Below are positions 56,069 through 64,000 of a stretch of 64,000 nucleotides of DNA, piece after piece. The position numbers and the translations under genes are program-made. The notes under the pieces were generated by a model that saw only the letters and a program-made list of their open reading frames with translations, was not told the origin of the DNA and made no database searches. The stretch is from Burkholderia oklahomensis C6786 (GTDB lineage: Bacteria; Pseudomonadota; Gammaproteobacteria; Burkholderiales; Burkholderiaceae): NCBI RefSeq assembly GCF_000959365.1, contig NZ_CP009555.1:1922001-1986000 (forward strand), in the 5' to 3' direction. Each line of letters opens with the position of its first letter. Position 1 is the first letter of the stretch.

Positions 56069-56595
56069 ATGCCGCATCGATTCGGATTTGCTCCCGGCGG
56101 CCTCGTCGTGACGAAAGATATCACTCGGCAAGCGGTGACCCCGACGCATGCGTGAGCGCTGCACCGCGATTACACGTCGAACATCGCTCACCTATCGCCG
56201 TGGGAACCCCTCAGGGATAGCGCTTTCTACCCCTCTCCTTGATCGACGCGTGGCTCGTCGATCTGGCGCGAGAGAACGAGGCGCAATCCGTGCTGCATTT
56301 GCTCCTGTTTCGGGCCGAAGATGGCGCTGTTATCGGAGCTTGCCACTTTACGAACATCGTGCGCAGGCTGCTTCAGGCATGCCACCTCGGATTTTCTGTC
56401 GATCAGGCGCTGCAGGGGCGAGGGTTGATGCAGGTGGGACTGCGAATCGCGACCGAGCATGTGTTCGGCGTGCTACGCCTGCATCGCATCATGGCGAATT
56501 ACCGTCCCGAAAACGTGCGTAGGGGCCGACTTCTTGCTCGGTTGGGCTTCGAGAGCGAGGGCTTTGCGCATCGCTATCTTCGGATAAACGGCTGA
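56069..56595 (+). pseudogene. RimJ-like ribosomal-protein N-acetyltransferase, broken
   Basis: The frame reads TRQAVTPTHA, an in-frame TGA, ALHRDYTSNIAHLSPWEPLR, another stop, then a frameshift into 56239-56595: MIDAWLVDLARENEAQSV and GFSVDQALQGRGLMQVGLRI with the acetyl-CoA loop QGRGLMQVG. Both halves align as one RimJ/RimI-type GNAT, but with one stop and one frameshift. The IS5 element sits just upstream and the first codons may be lost. Considered a pseudogene. Confidence 0.7.
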
Positions 56596-56945
56596 TGAGC
56601 GGACCACGTGCTGACGTCGCTGATCAATCCCGCGAGTGATGATTCATATATGGAGCTCGATCATTGATCGCCGGCTTTTGCCGTTCGAGCGATTTCTTTT
56701 GTGCTTGTCGCTGTTCGGCACTTGGCGGCCCCCTTCCAACACCGTATGATTCAGGTCTCCCGTTTTCCGGCGCGTTTCTTGCCGGGCAGGCGGAAGCGAC
56801 GAAAGGTGGTACCAGACGTTCCCGTTCGGTTCAGTAACGCGCATAGATGGCCCCGTTGCCGGTGCGATGGCAACTGAAAAGCGGCGGCGCAGGTTGGACG
56901 GCATCGGCGCGCTCGAAGAAGATGCAAATAATCTCAACGAAGCGC
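56596..56945. other. intergenic region before the tRNA cluster
   Basis: About 350 bases with no recognised gene; open frames here are shadows. Ends at the promoter of the tRNA operon. Confidence 0.5.
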
Positions 56946-56974
56946 TTGACACGAGTTCGATGTACCCCCATAAT
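56946..56974 (+). promoter_or_regulatory. predicted promoter of the tRNA-tuf operon
   Basis: TTGACA at 56946-56951 and CATAAT at 56969-56974, spacer 17 bases; 14 bases before tRNA-Tyr. Confidence 0.75.
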
Positions 56975-56988
56975 CGTCAGTTCTCTAC

Positions 56989-57074
56989 GGAGGGGTGCCC
57001 GAGTGGCTAAAGGGGGCAGACTGTAAATCTGTTGGCTTACGCCTACGTTGGTTCGAATCCAACCTCCTCCACCA
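56989..57074 (+). tRNA. tRNA-Tyr (anticodon GTA)
   Basis: 86-base type-II tRNA with long variable arm; anticodon loop CTGTAAA, encoded CCA. First of Tyr-Gly-Thr before tuf, as in E. coli tyrU-glyT-thrT-tufB. Confidence 0.95.
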
Positions 57075-57117
57075 AGACATAAGCACAGAGCGGTATAGGG
57101 AATCGTTGCTGGCCCTT

Positions 57118-57191
57118 GCGGGTGTAGCTCAATGGTAGAGCAGAAGCCTTCCAAGCTTACGACGAGGGTTCGATTCCCTTCACCCGCTCCA
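57118..57191 (+). tRNA. tRNA-Gly (anticodon TCC)
   Basis: 74-base cloverleaf: acceptor GCGGGTG/CACCCGC, anticodon loop CTTCCAA, CCA encoded. Confidence 0.95.
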
Positions 57192-57215
57192 GTTCAGGCA
57201 GTTGAAGCGTAAGGC

Positions 57216-57290
<75 letters not shown>

Positions 57291-57353
57291 GTGAAGTAGT
57301 CAGTGTCTGTTTGCGCGCGGCGCAACATGTGAAATTCCTTTCGGGAGTTGAAA

Positions 57354-58544
<1,191 letters not shown>

Positions 58545-58603
58545 GCCAGTTATTCGCTGATCGACAGTTTAGGGGCCGGTGTCAGCCGGTCCCAACATGG
58601 TCT

Positions 58604-58679
58604 AGGGGTATAGCTCAACTGGCAGAGCGTCGGTCTCCAAAACCGAAGGTTGGGGGTTCGATTCCCTCTGCCCCTGCCA
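58604..58679 (+). tRNA. tRNA-Trp (anticodon CCA)
   Basis: 76-base cloverleaf between tuf and secE; acceptor AGGGGTA/TGCCCCT, anticodon loop CTCCAAA, encoded CCA. Confidence 0.95.
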
Positions 58680-58721
58680 CATAAGCCACGTTTTTCTGCG
58701 TGGCGTTTGTTTTAGAGTGTT

Positions 58722-59102
58722 ATGGCGAATCCTTCCGTCGAAACTGTAAATACCTCCGGCGATAAGCTGATGCTGGCCCTGGGTGTATTGTTGGTCTTGG
58801 CCGGATTCGCGGGCTTCTTCTTGCTGGGTGGCAAGGAGTGGTATATCCGCGGCGCTGCTTTGGCAGTGGGGGTGATCGCCGGTGTGGGCGTTGCGCTGAT
58901 ATCGCTTCCGGGCAAGGGCTTCATTGCTTTTGCGAAGGATTCGTACCGCGAGGTGCGCAAAGTCGTTTGGCCCACGCGCAAGGAAGCCACGCAAACCACG
59001 CTTGTCGTCTTCGGTTTTGTGCTGGTCATGGCCCTCCTTCTTTGGATAAGCGATAAATCCATCGAATGGGTGATATTCTCGGTGATTCTGGGTTGGAAAT
59101 GA
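58722..59102 (+). CDS. secE: preprotein translocase subunit SecE
   Basis: A 126-residue subunit of SecYEG. Three membrane segments: two in residues 13-57 ([20 protein letters not shown] and [17 protein letters not shown]), then the conserved [20 protein letters not shown] and the final segment. The three-segment form matches E. coli. nusG starts one base after its stop. Confidence 0.95.
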   Translation: MANPSVETVNTSGDKLMLALGVLLVLAGFAGFFLLGGKEWYIRGAALAVGVIAGVGVALISLPGKGFIAFAKDSYREVRKVVWPTRKEATQTTLVVFGFVLVMALLLWISDKSIEWVIFSVILGWK

Positions 59103-59103
59103 T

Positions 59104-59661
59104 ATGAGCGATACTCCGGCATCCCCGAGTGGAAAACGTTGGTACGTCGTGCACGCCTACTCCGGTATGGAGAAGAGCGTGCAACGTGCGCTTCAAGAGC
59201 GCATCGAACGTGCCGGCATGCAGGACAAGTTCGGCCAGATCCTGGTTCCGACCGAGGAAGTGGTTGAAGTCAAGGGCGGTCACAAAGCGGTGACCGAGCG
59301 TCGTTTCTTCCCCGGCTACGTGCTGGTTGAAATGGAAATGACAGACGAAACGTGGCACCTCGTGAAAAACACCGCGAAGGTCACCGGTTTCGTCGGCGGG
59401 GCGCGCAATCGCCCGAGTCCGATTTCCCCGCGGGAAGTCGAAAAGATCATGTCGCAGATGCAGGAAGGTGTGGAGAAGCCGCGCCCGAAGACCCTGTTCG
59501 AAGTCGGCGAGATGGTGCGCGTGAAGGAGGGTCCGTTCACGGACTTCAACGGCACGGTCGAAGAAGTGAACTACGAAAAATCGAGAGTTCGCGTGTCGGT
59601 CACCATTTTCGGTCGCGCAACGCCGGTCGAATTGGAATTCGGCCAGGTCGAAAAGGTTTGA
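59104..59661 (+). CDS. nusG: transcription elongation/antitermination factor NusG
   Basis: A 185-residue protein. N-terminal NGN domain ([34 protein letters not shown]) binds polymerase and the C-terminal KOW domain ([20 protein letters not shown]) binds Rho or ribosomal S10. Follows secE by one base, so translationally coupled. Confidence 0.97.
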   Translation: MSDTPASPSGKRWYVVHAYSGMEKSVQRALQERIERAGMQDKFGQILVPTEEVVEVKGGHKAVTERRFFPGYVLVEMEMTDETWHLVKNTAKVTGFVGGARNRPSPISPREVEKIMSQMQEGVEKPRPKTLFEVGEMVRVKEGPFTDFNGTVEEVNYEKSRVRVSVTIFGRATPVELEFGQVEKV

Positions 59662-59670
59662 GCAAAGTTC

Positions 59671-59700
59671 AGGTGGGCAGCTCCGGGAGCTGCCCACCTT
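59671..59700 (+). terminator. hairpin after nusG
   Basis: AGGTGGGCAGCTC pairs with GAGCTGCCCACCT; the T-tract is weak (TTCGCGC). Probably a terminator separating the secE-nusG unit from rplK. Confidence 0.6.
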
Positions 59701-59807
59701 CGCGCTTACGGCCCGCGCTAATGGTCGTTGAGGAGCGCAAGTAGTCGCAGGACGAACCCGCGTTATCACTCACCGGACGCTTTCATGCGTTCCAACGAGG
59801 TTTTCAA

Positions 59808-60239
59808 ATGGCAAAGAAGATTGTCGGCTTTATCAAGCTGCAGATCCCTGCAGGTAAAGCCAATCCGTCGCCGCCGGTCGGTCCGGCACTGGGCCAGCGC
59901 GGCCTGAACATCATGGAGTTCTGCAAGGCGTTCAACGCGCAGACTCAAGGCATGGAGCCGGGTCTGCCGGTGCCGGTCGTCATCACGGCATACGCGGACA
60001 AGAGCTTCACGTTCGTGATGAAGACCCCGCCCGCGACGGTCCTGATCAAGAAGGCGGCGAAGGTCGACAAGGGCTCGAGCAAGCCCCACACCGACAAGGT
60101 CGGCAAGATCACCCGCGCGCAAGCGGAAGAAATCGCGAAGACCAAGATGCCGGATCTTACGGCAGCTGATCTCGACGCGGCCGTTCGCACCATCGCTGGT
60201 AGCGCACGCTCGATGGGCATCACTGTGGAGGGCGTGTAA
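59808..60239 (+). CDS. rplK: 50S ribosomal protein L11
   Basis: A 143-residue protein: N-terminal domain ([35 protein letters not shown]) that contacts factors and thiostrepton region, and the C-terminal 23S-binding domain ([13 protein letters not shown]). rplA begins directly after its stop codon. Confidence 0.98.
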   Translation: MAKKIVGFIKLQIPAGKANPSPPVGPALGQRGLNIMEFCKAFNAQTQGMEPGLPVPVVITAYADKSFTFVMKTPPATVLIKKAAKVDKGSSKPHTDKVGKITRAQAEEIAKTKMPDLTAADLDAAVRTIAGSARSMGITVEGV

Positions 60240-60938
60240 ATGGCCAAGATCTCGAAGCGCCGTCAGGCATTTGCCGCTAAGGTCGACCGTCAGAAACTGT
60301 ACGCGATCGACGAGGCTCTGGCTCTCGTGAAGGAATGCGCGAGCGCGAAGTTCAACGAGTCGATCGACGTCGCGGTTCAGCTCGGCATCGATGCGAAAAA
60401 GTCGGACCAGGTCGTTCGTGGTTCGGTCGTGTTGCCGGCCGGTACCGGCAAGTCGGTCCGCGTCGCCGTGTTTGCGCAAGGCGAGAAGGCCGAGCAAGCG
60501 CGCGCTGCCGGTGCCGAAGTGGTCGGTATGGAAGATCTGGCTGAGCAGATCAAGGCCGGTCAAATGGACTTCGACATCGTGATCGCTTCGCCGGACACGA
60601 TGCGTATCGTCGGCACGCTGGGTCAGATCCTCGGCCCGCGAGGCCTGATGCCGAACCCGAAGGTCGGCACGGTCACGCCGGACGTCGCGACCGCGGTGAA
60701 GAACGCGAAGGCGGGTCAGGTGCAGTTCCGCGTCGACAAGGCGGGCATCATCCACGCGACGATCGGCCGTGCATCGTTCGAGCCGACCGCGCTGCGTTCG
60801 AACCTGTCGGCGCTGATCGAAGCGCTGCAGAAGGCGAAGCCGGCGACGAGCAAGGGCGTGTATCTGCGCAAGATCGCGCTGTCGAGCACGATGGGCGTCG
60901 GCGTTCGCGTCGACCAGGGCTCGCTGGCCGCGCAGTAA
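60240..60938 (+). CDS. rplA: 50S ribosomal protein L1
   Basis: A 232-residue protein of the L1 stalk. [19 protein letters not shown] and [20 protein letters not shown] mark domain II; the C-terminal [20 protein letters not shown] is typical. ATG is adjacent to the rplK stop; by analogy with E. coli, L1 represses its own operon. Confidence 0.98.
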   Translation: MAKISKRRQAFAAKVDRQKLYAIDEALALVKECASAKFNESIDVAVQLGIDAKKSDQVVRGSVVLPAGTGKSVRVAVFAQGEKAEQARAAGAEVVGMEDLAEQIKAGQMDFDIVIASPDTMRIVGTLGQILGPRGLMPNPKVGTVTPDVATAVKNAKAGQVQFRVDKAGIIHATIGRASFEPTALRSNLSALIEALQKAKPATSKGVYLRKIALSSTMGVGVRVDQGSLAAQ

Positions 60939-61236
60939 GTGAAGTTATTCGGGCCGCTTCCGCGAGAAGCGGCTCAAAAGGGCTTTGGGCGGTCGTTCGA
61001 TGCAGCATCGTCGGACGGCCGGTTATCAAAGACCGTTGGTGGGAAAGCAGCAGTTGGGCGATCCCTTAATGCAAGCCAACGCAGATGGCGAACCCGAAAA
61101 AGTTTTGCAGTGGTGAAGCGGAAGGTCGACGAGCGATCGACGATCTTCGGCGGAAATACTCCTAACGAGTCGGACGCCGTTGTTGAACGAGGTACGCGAT
61201 GCGTCATGCGGAGCGTATCGATTCTGGAGGCTAACC
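60939..61236 (+). promoter_or_regulatory. L10 leader region
   Basis: About 300 bases between rplA and rplJ with no gene. In beta- and gamma-proteobacteria this interval folds into the L10 leader bound by L10-(L7/L12)4 to repress rplJL translation. The structure was not worked out here; the call rests on position and length. Confidence 0.6.
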
Positions 61237-61734
61237 GTGCCGCTTAATAGAGAAGACAAGCAAGCCGTCGTTGCTGAGGTCGCCGCGCAAGTTGCGAAGG
61301 CCCAGACCGTTGTGCTGGCTGAGTATCGTGGGATTACGGTTGGCGATCTGACCAAGCTGCGCGCGAAAGCGCGCGAGCAACAGGTTTACCTGCGCGTGTT
61401 GAAGAACACGCTGGCGCGCCGCGCCGTCGAAGGTACGCCGTTTGCTCCGCTGGCAGAGCAGATGACTGGCCCCCTGATCTACGGCATCTCGGAAGATGCC
61501 ATTGCTGCTGCGAAGGTCGTCAACGACTTCGGCAAGAGCAATGACAAGTTGGTCATCAAGGCCGGTTCGTTCGATGGCAAGGTGATGGACAAGGCGGGCG
61601 TGCAAGCGCTGGCCAGCATCCCGAGCCGCGAAGAACTGCTCTCGAAGCTGCTGTTCGTCATGCAGGCGCCTGTTTCCGGCTTTGCGCGCGCTCTTGCCGC
61701 GCTGGCGGAGAAGAAGCAAGCCGAAGCTGCATAA
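61237..61734 (+). CDS. rplJ: 50S ribosomal protein L10
   Basis: A 165-residue protein. [20 protein letters not shown] is the rRNA-binding N-terminus; the C-terminal helix ([17 protein letters not shown]) carries L7/L12 dimers. GTG start at 61237 chosen because GGAGG lies nearby and homology begins at [14 protein letters not shown]; the frame is open upstream to 61180. Confidence 0.96.
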   Translation: MPLNREDKQAVVAEVAAQVAKAQTVVLAEYRGITVGDLTKLRAKAREQQVYLRVLKNTLARRAVEGTPFAPLAEQMTGPLIYGISEDAIAAAKVVNDFGKSNDKLVIKAGSFDGKVMDKAGVQALASIPSREELLSKLLFVMQAPVSGFARALAALAEKKQAEAA

Positions 61735-61797
61735 GCGGACGCATCTGGGCACAACAGATCGCTGGCTGTATCCGAATTCAATTTAGGAGTATTTCAA

Positions 61798-62172
61798 ATG
61801 GCAATCGCAAAAGAAGACATCCTGGCAGCAGTCGAAGGGATGACCGTTCTGGAACTGAACGAGCTGGTCAAGGCGTTCGAAGAGAAGTTTGGCGTGTCGG
61901 CCGCTGCTGTCGCAGTTGCTGGCCCGGCCACTGGCGGCGCTGCTGCGGCTGCTGAAGAGAAGACCGAATTCACGGTCGTTCTGACGGAAGCAGGCGGCAA
62001 CAAGGTTGCAGTCATCAAGGCCGTTCGCGAACTGACGGGCCTGGGCCTGAAGGAAGCGAAGGATCTGGTTGACGGCGCACCGAAGCCCGTCAAGGAAGGC
62101 GTCGACAAGGCTGCCGCTGACGAAGCCAAGAAGAAGCTGGAAGACGCGGGCGCGAAGGTCGAAGTCAAGTAA
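61798..62172 (+). CDS. rplL: 50S ribosomal protein L7/L12
   Basis: A 124-residue stalk protein. N-terminal dimerisation helices ([20 protein letters not shown]), an Ala-rich hinge ([13 protein letters not shown]), and the globular factor-binding domain ([20 protein letters not shown]). The 3' end is followed by an attenuator hairpin. Confidence 0.98.
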   Translation: MAIAKEDILAAVEGMTVLELNELVKAFEEKFGVSAAAVAVAGPATGGAAAAAEEKTEFTVVLTEAGGNKVAVIKAVRELTGLGLKEAKDLVDGAPKPVKEGVDKAAADEAKKKLEDAGAKVEVK

Positions 62173-62190
62173 GTTCCGACGCGCTGTGCG

Positions 62191-62224
62191 AAGGCTGGCG
62201 GTTTTCCACCGCCGGCCTTTTTGT
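62191..62224 (+). terminator. rplL-rpoB attenuator hairpin
   Basis: AAGGCTGGCGG pairs with CCGCCGGCCTT, then TTTTT. As in E. coli, a partial terminator that lets only a fraction of transcripts enter rpoBC. Confidence 0.8.
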
Positions 62225-62536
62225 GCTTTGTGGGGGCAGTGTTTTGACACTCTTTGAAGAGGTCGGACGAGCACCCGCAGAAGCCAAAGAAAAACGCCCA
62301 TCCACCATCGATCGGCGATTTTTCTTTGTCTTCTGAAGCGACTGCAGAAGGCAAGTTTGGTCGGGCAGCGGGCAACACAGGCATCCGCTGCCGTCAGCCA
62401 GCGGTTGGTAGCGGCCAACCACCAAGCTTCTCGGCTCGTGCCGTCGGACGGCCATCGGGTCTCAGTCGGTGAACACTCGGGTTTGACACGTCAAGGTATC
62501 CCGCCTCGATAGCGCCCGTCGTGATTCGGAGATCGT
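62225..62536. other. rplL-rpoB intergenic region
   Basis: 312 bases with no gene. Downstream of the attenuator; may contain RNase processing sites or a secondary promoter. None recognised by eye. Confidence 0.45.
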
Positions 62537-64000
62537 ATGCAATATTCCTTCACCGAGAAGAAGCGCATTCGCAAGAGTTTCGCGAAGCGTTCCATCGTTC
62601 ACCAAGTGCCTTTCCTGCTGGCCACCCAGCTTGAATCATTCAGCACATTTCTGCAAGCCGATGTGCTTACCGCGCAACGCAAGTCCGAAGGGTTGCAGGC
62701 CGCCTTCACGTCGGTGTTTCCCATCGTTTCGCATAACGGCTTCGCTCGTCTCGAGTTCGTGAGCTATGCGTTGTCGTCGCCGGCGTTCAACATCAAGGAA
62801 TGCCAGCAGCGCGGCCTGACCTATTGCTCGGCGCTGCGCGCGAAGGTGCGCCTCGTGCTCCTCGACAAGGAGTCGCCGAGCAAGCCCGTCGTCAAGGAAG
62901 TGAAGGAACAGGAAGTGTACATGGGCGAAATTCCGCTCATGACGCCGACCGGTTCGTTCGTCATCAACGGCACCGAGCGCGTGATCGTGTCGCAGCTGCA
63001 CCGTTCGCCCGGCGTGTTCTTCGAACACGACAAGGGCAAGACGCACAGCTCGGGCAAGCTGCTGTTCTCCGCGCGGATCATTCCGTACCGCGGCTCGTGG
63101 CTCGACTTCGAATTCGATCCGAAGGACGTGCTGTACTTCCGCGTCGACCGTCGCCGCAAGATGCCGGTCACGATCCTGCTGAAGGCGATCGGCCTCACGC
63201 CGGAACAGATCCTCGCGAACTTCTTCGTCTTCGACAACTTCACGCTGATGGACGAAGGCGCGCAGATGGAGTTCGTGCCCGAGCGCCTGCGCGGCGAAGT
63301 CGCGCGCTTCGACATCACCGATCGCGAAGGCAAGGTCATCGTCCAGAAGGACAAGCGGATCAACGCGAAGCACATTCGCGATCTCGAAGCCGCGAAGACC
63401 AAGTACATCTCGGTGCCCGAAGACTATCTGCTCGGCCGCGTGCTGGCGAAGAACGTCGTCGACGGCGACACGGGTGAAGTGATCGCGAACGCGAACGACG
63501 AGATCACGGAAGGCGTGCTCGAGAAGCTGCGCGAAGCGAAGATCAAGGAAATCCAGACGCTCTATACGAACGATCTGGACCAGGGTCCGTACATCTCGTC
63601 GACGCTGCGCGTCGACGAAACCGTCGACAAGACGGCCGCGCGCATCGCGATCTACCGGATGATGCGCCCGGGCGAGCCGCCGACGGAAGAAGCCGTCGAG
63701 GCGCTGTTCAACCGTCTGTTCTATAGCGAAGACGCGTACGACCTGTCGAAGGTCGGCCGCATGAAGTTCAACCGCCGCGTCGGCCGCGACGAAATCACGG
63801 GCCCGATGACGCTGCAGGACGACGACATCCTCGCGACGATCAAGATCCTCGTCGAGCTGCGCAACGGCAAGGGCGAAGTCGACGACATCGACCACCTCGG
63901 CAACCGTCGCGTGCGCTGCGTCGGCGAACTGGCGGAGAACCAATTCCGCGCAGGTCTCGTGCGCGTCGAGCGCGCGGTGAAGGAACGCCTCGGCCAGGCC
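62537..64000 (+). CDS. rpoB: RNA polymerase beta subunit (5' part)
   Basis: The first 488 residues of about 1,370, cut by the window's end. [20 protein letters not shown] opens the protein; [40 protein letters not shown] and the C-terminal [20 protein letters not shown] are conserved beta-subunit segments. The window stops just before the rifampicin-resistance region (E. coli 507-533), so drug susceptibility cannot be read. ATG at 62537. Confidence 0.97.
   Translation, partial: MQYSFTEKKRIRKSFAKRSIVHQVPFLLATQLESFSTFLQADVLTAQRKSEGLQAAFTSVFPIVSHNGFARLEFVSYALSSPAFNIKECQQRGLTYCSALRAKVRLVLLDKESPSKPVVKEVKEQEVYMGEIPLMTPTGSFVINGTERVIVSQLHRSPGVFFEHDKGKTHSSGKLLFSARIIPYRGSWLDFEFDPKDVLYFRVDRRRKMPVTILLKAIGLTPEQILANFFVFDNFTLMDEGAQMEFVPERLRGEVARFDITDREGKVIVQKDKRINAKHIRDLEAAKTKYISVPEDYLLGRVLAKNVVDGDTGEVIANANDEITEGVLEKLREAKIKEIQTLYTNDLDQGPYISSTLRVDETVDKTAARIAIYRMMRPGEPPTEEAVEALFNRLFYSEDAYDLSKVGRMKFNRRVGRDEITGPMTLQDDDILATIKILVELRNGKGEVDDIDHLGNRRVRCVGELAENQFRAGLVRVERAVKERLGQA

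Overview
The window is chromosomal DNA from a high-GC betaproteobacterium. It almost certainly belongs to Burkholderia, most like the B. pseudomallei/thailandensis group. The grounds are very high GC3 codon use, tandem DUF2957-type lipoproteins (a family I know mainly from Burkholderia), a short beta-proteobacterial H-NS, the 16S/23S sequence, and the gene order tRNA-Tyr/Gly/Thr, tuf, tRNA-Trp, secE, nusG, rplKAJL, rpoB. The species call is inference from memory and was not searched.

Layout. 0.5-9.3 kb: an orphan branched-chain amino-acid binding protein, an MFS exporter, a HugZ-like protein, a small H-NS protein with a strong terminator, a CDF metal transporter, an Lrp/AsnC regulator, an exonuclease/MBL-hydrolase pair with overlapping ends, and an RlpA lipoprotein preceded by a promoter and a long leader. 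9.3-12.7 kb: the conserved cell-envelope/DNA-replication block rsmI<>yraN-diaA-dolP-cytochrome c, then tRNA-Ala(CGC). 12.8-23.4 kb: an amino-acid permease, small hypothetical proteins, a decayed MFS gene, a cluster of DnaA-box-like sequences with no replication gene beside it, a Mut7-C protein, a beta-hydroxyacid dehydrogenase, a LysE exporter, and an MFS/LysR divergent pair followed by a compact candidate small RNA. 23.4-27.1 kb: a probable outer-membrane operon of two DUF2957 lipoproteins and an OmpW porin. 27.5-34.2 kb: argC, a WrbA-like flavoprotein, a PEBP-family protein, pyrE and the malic enzyme maeB.

34.4-46.9 kb is dominated by aromatic amino-acid and phenylacetate catabolism. It holds a very large fused indolepyruvate:ferredoxin oxidoreductase, hppD with a divergent AsnC regulator, and the paaABCDE phenylacetyl-CoA epoxidase operon. 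The operon has a perfect TetR-type palindrome in its promoter, and a TetR gene lies nearby. Together these could carry Phe/Tyr/Trp-derived 2-oxoacids to homogentisate or arylacetyl-CoA and open the ring.

46.9-48.7 kb holds a heptanucleotide tandem repeat and an SGNH hydrolase. 48.7-54.5 kb is a complete rrn operon (16S, tRNA-Ile, tRNA-Ala, 23S, 5S) with two good promoters, boxA sites and a terminator. Between rrn and the tRNA/tuf block lies a small scrap zone: an IS21 istB remnant, an intact-looking IS5-family element with a translational frameshift, and a decayed rimJ-like acetyltransferase. The window ends inside rpoB, just before the rifampicin-resistance region.

I found no CRISPR array, prophage or obvious new multi-gene defence system. 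The most promising unexplained signals are the CUCCUC-rich small RNA candidate at 23.3 kb, the DnaA-box cluster at 15.4 kb, the promoter plus about 450-base leader before rlpA, and the CCCCGAA repeat at 47.1 kb.
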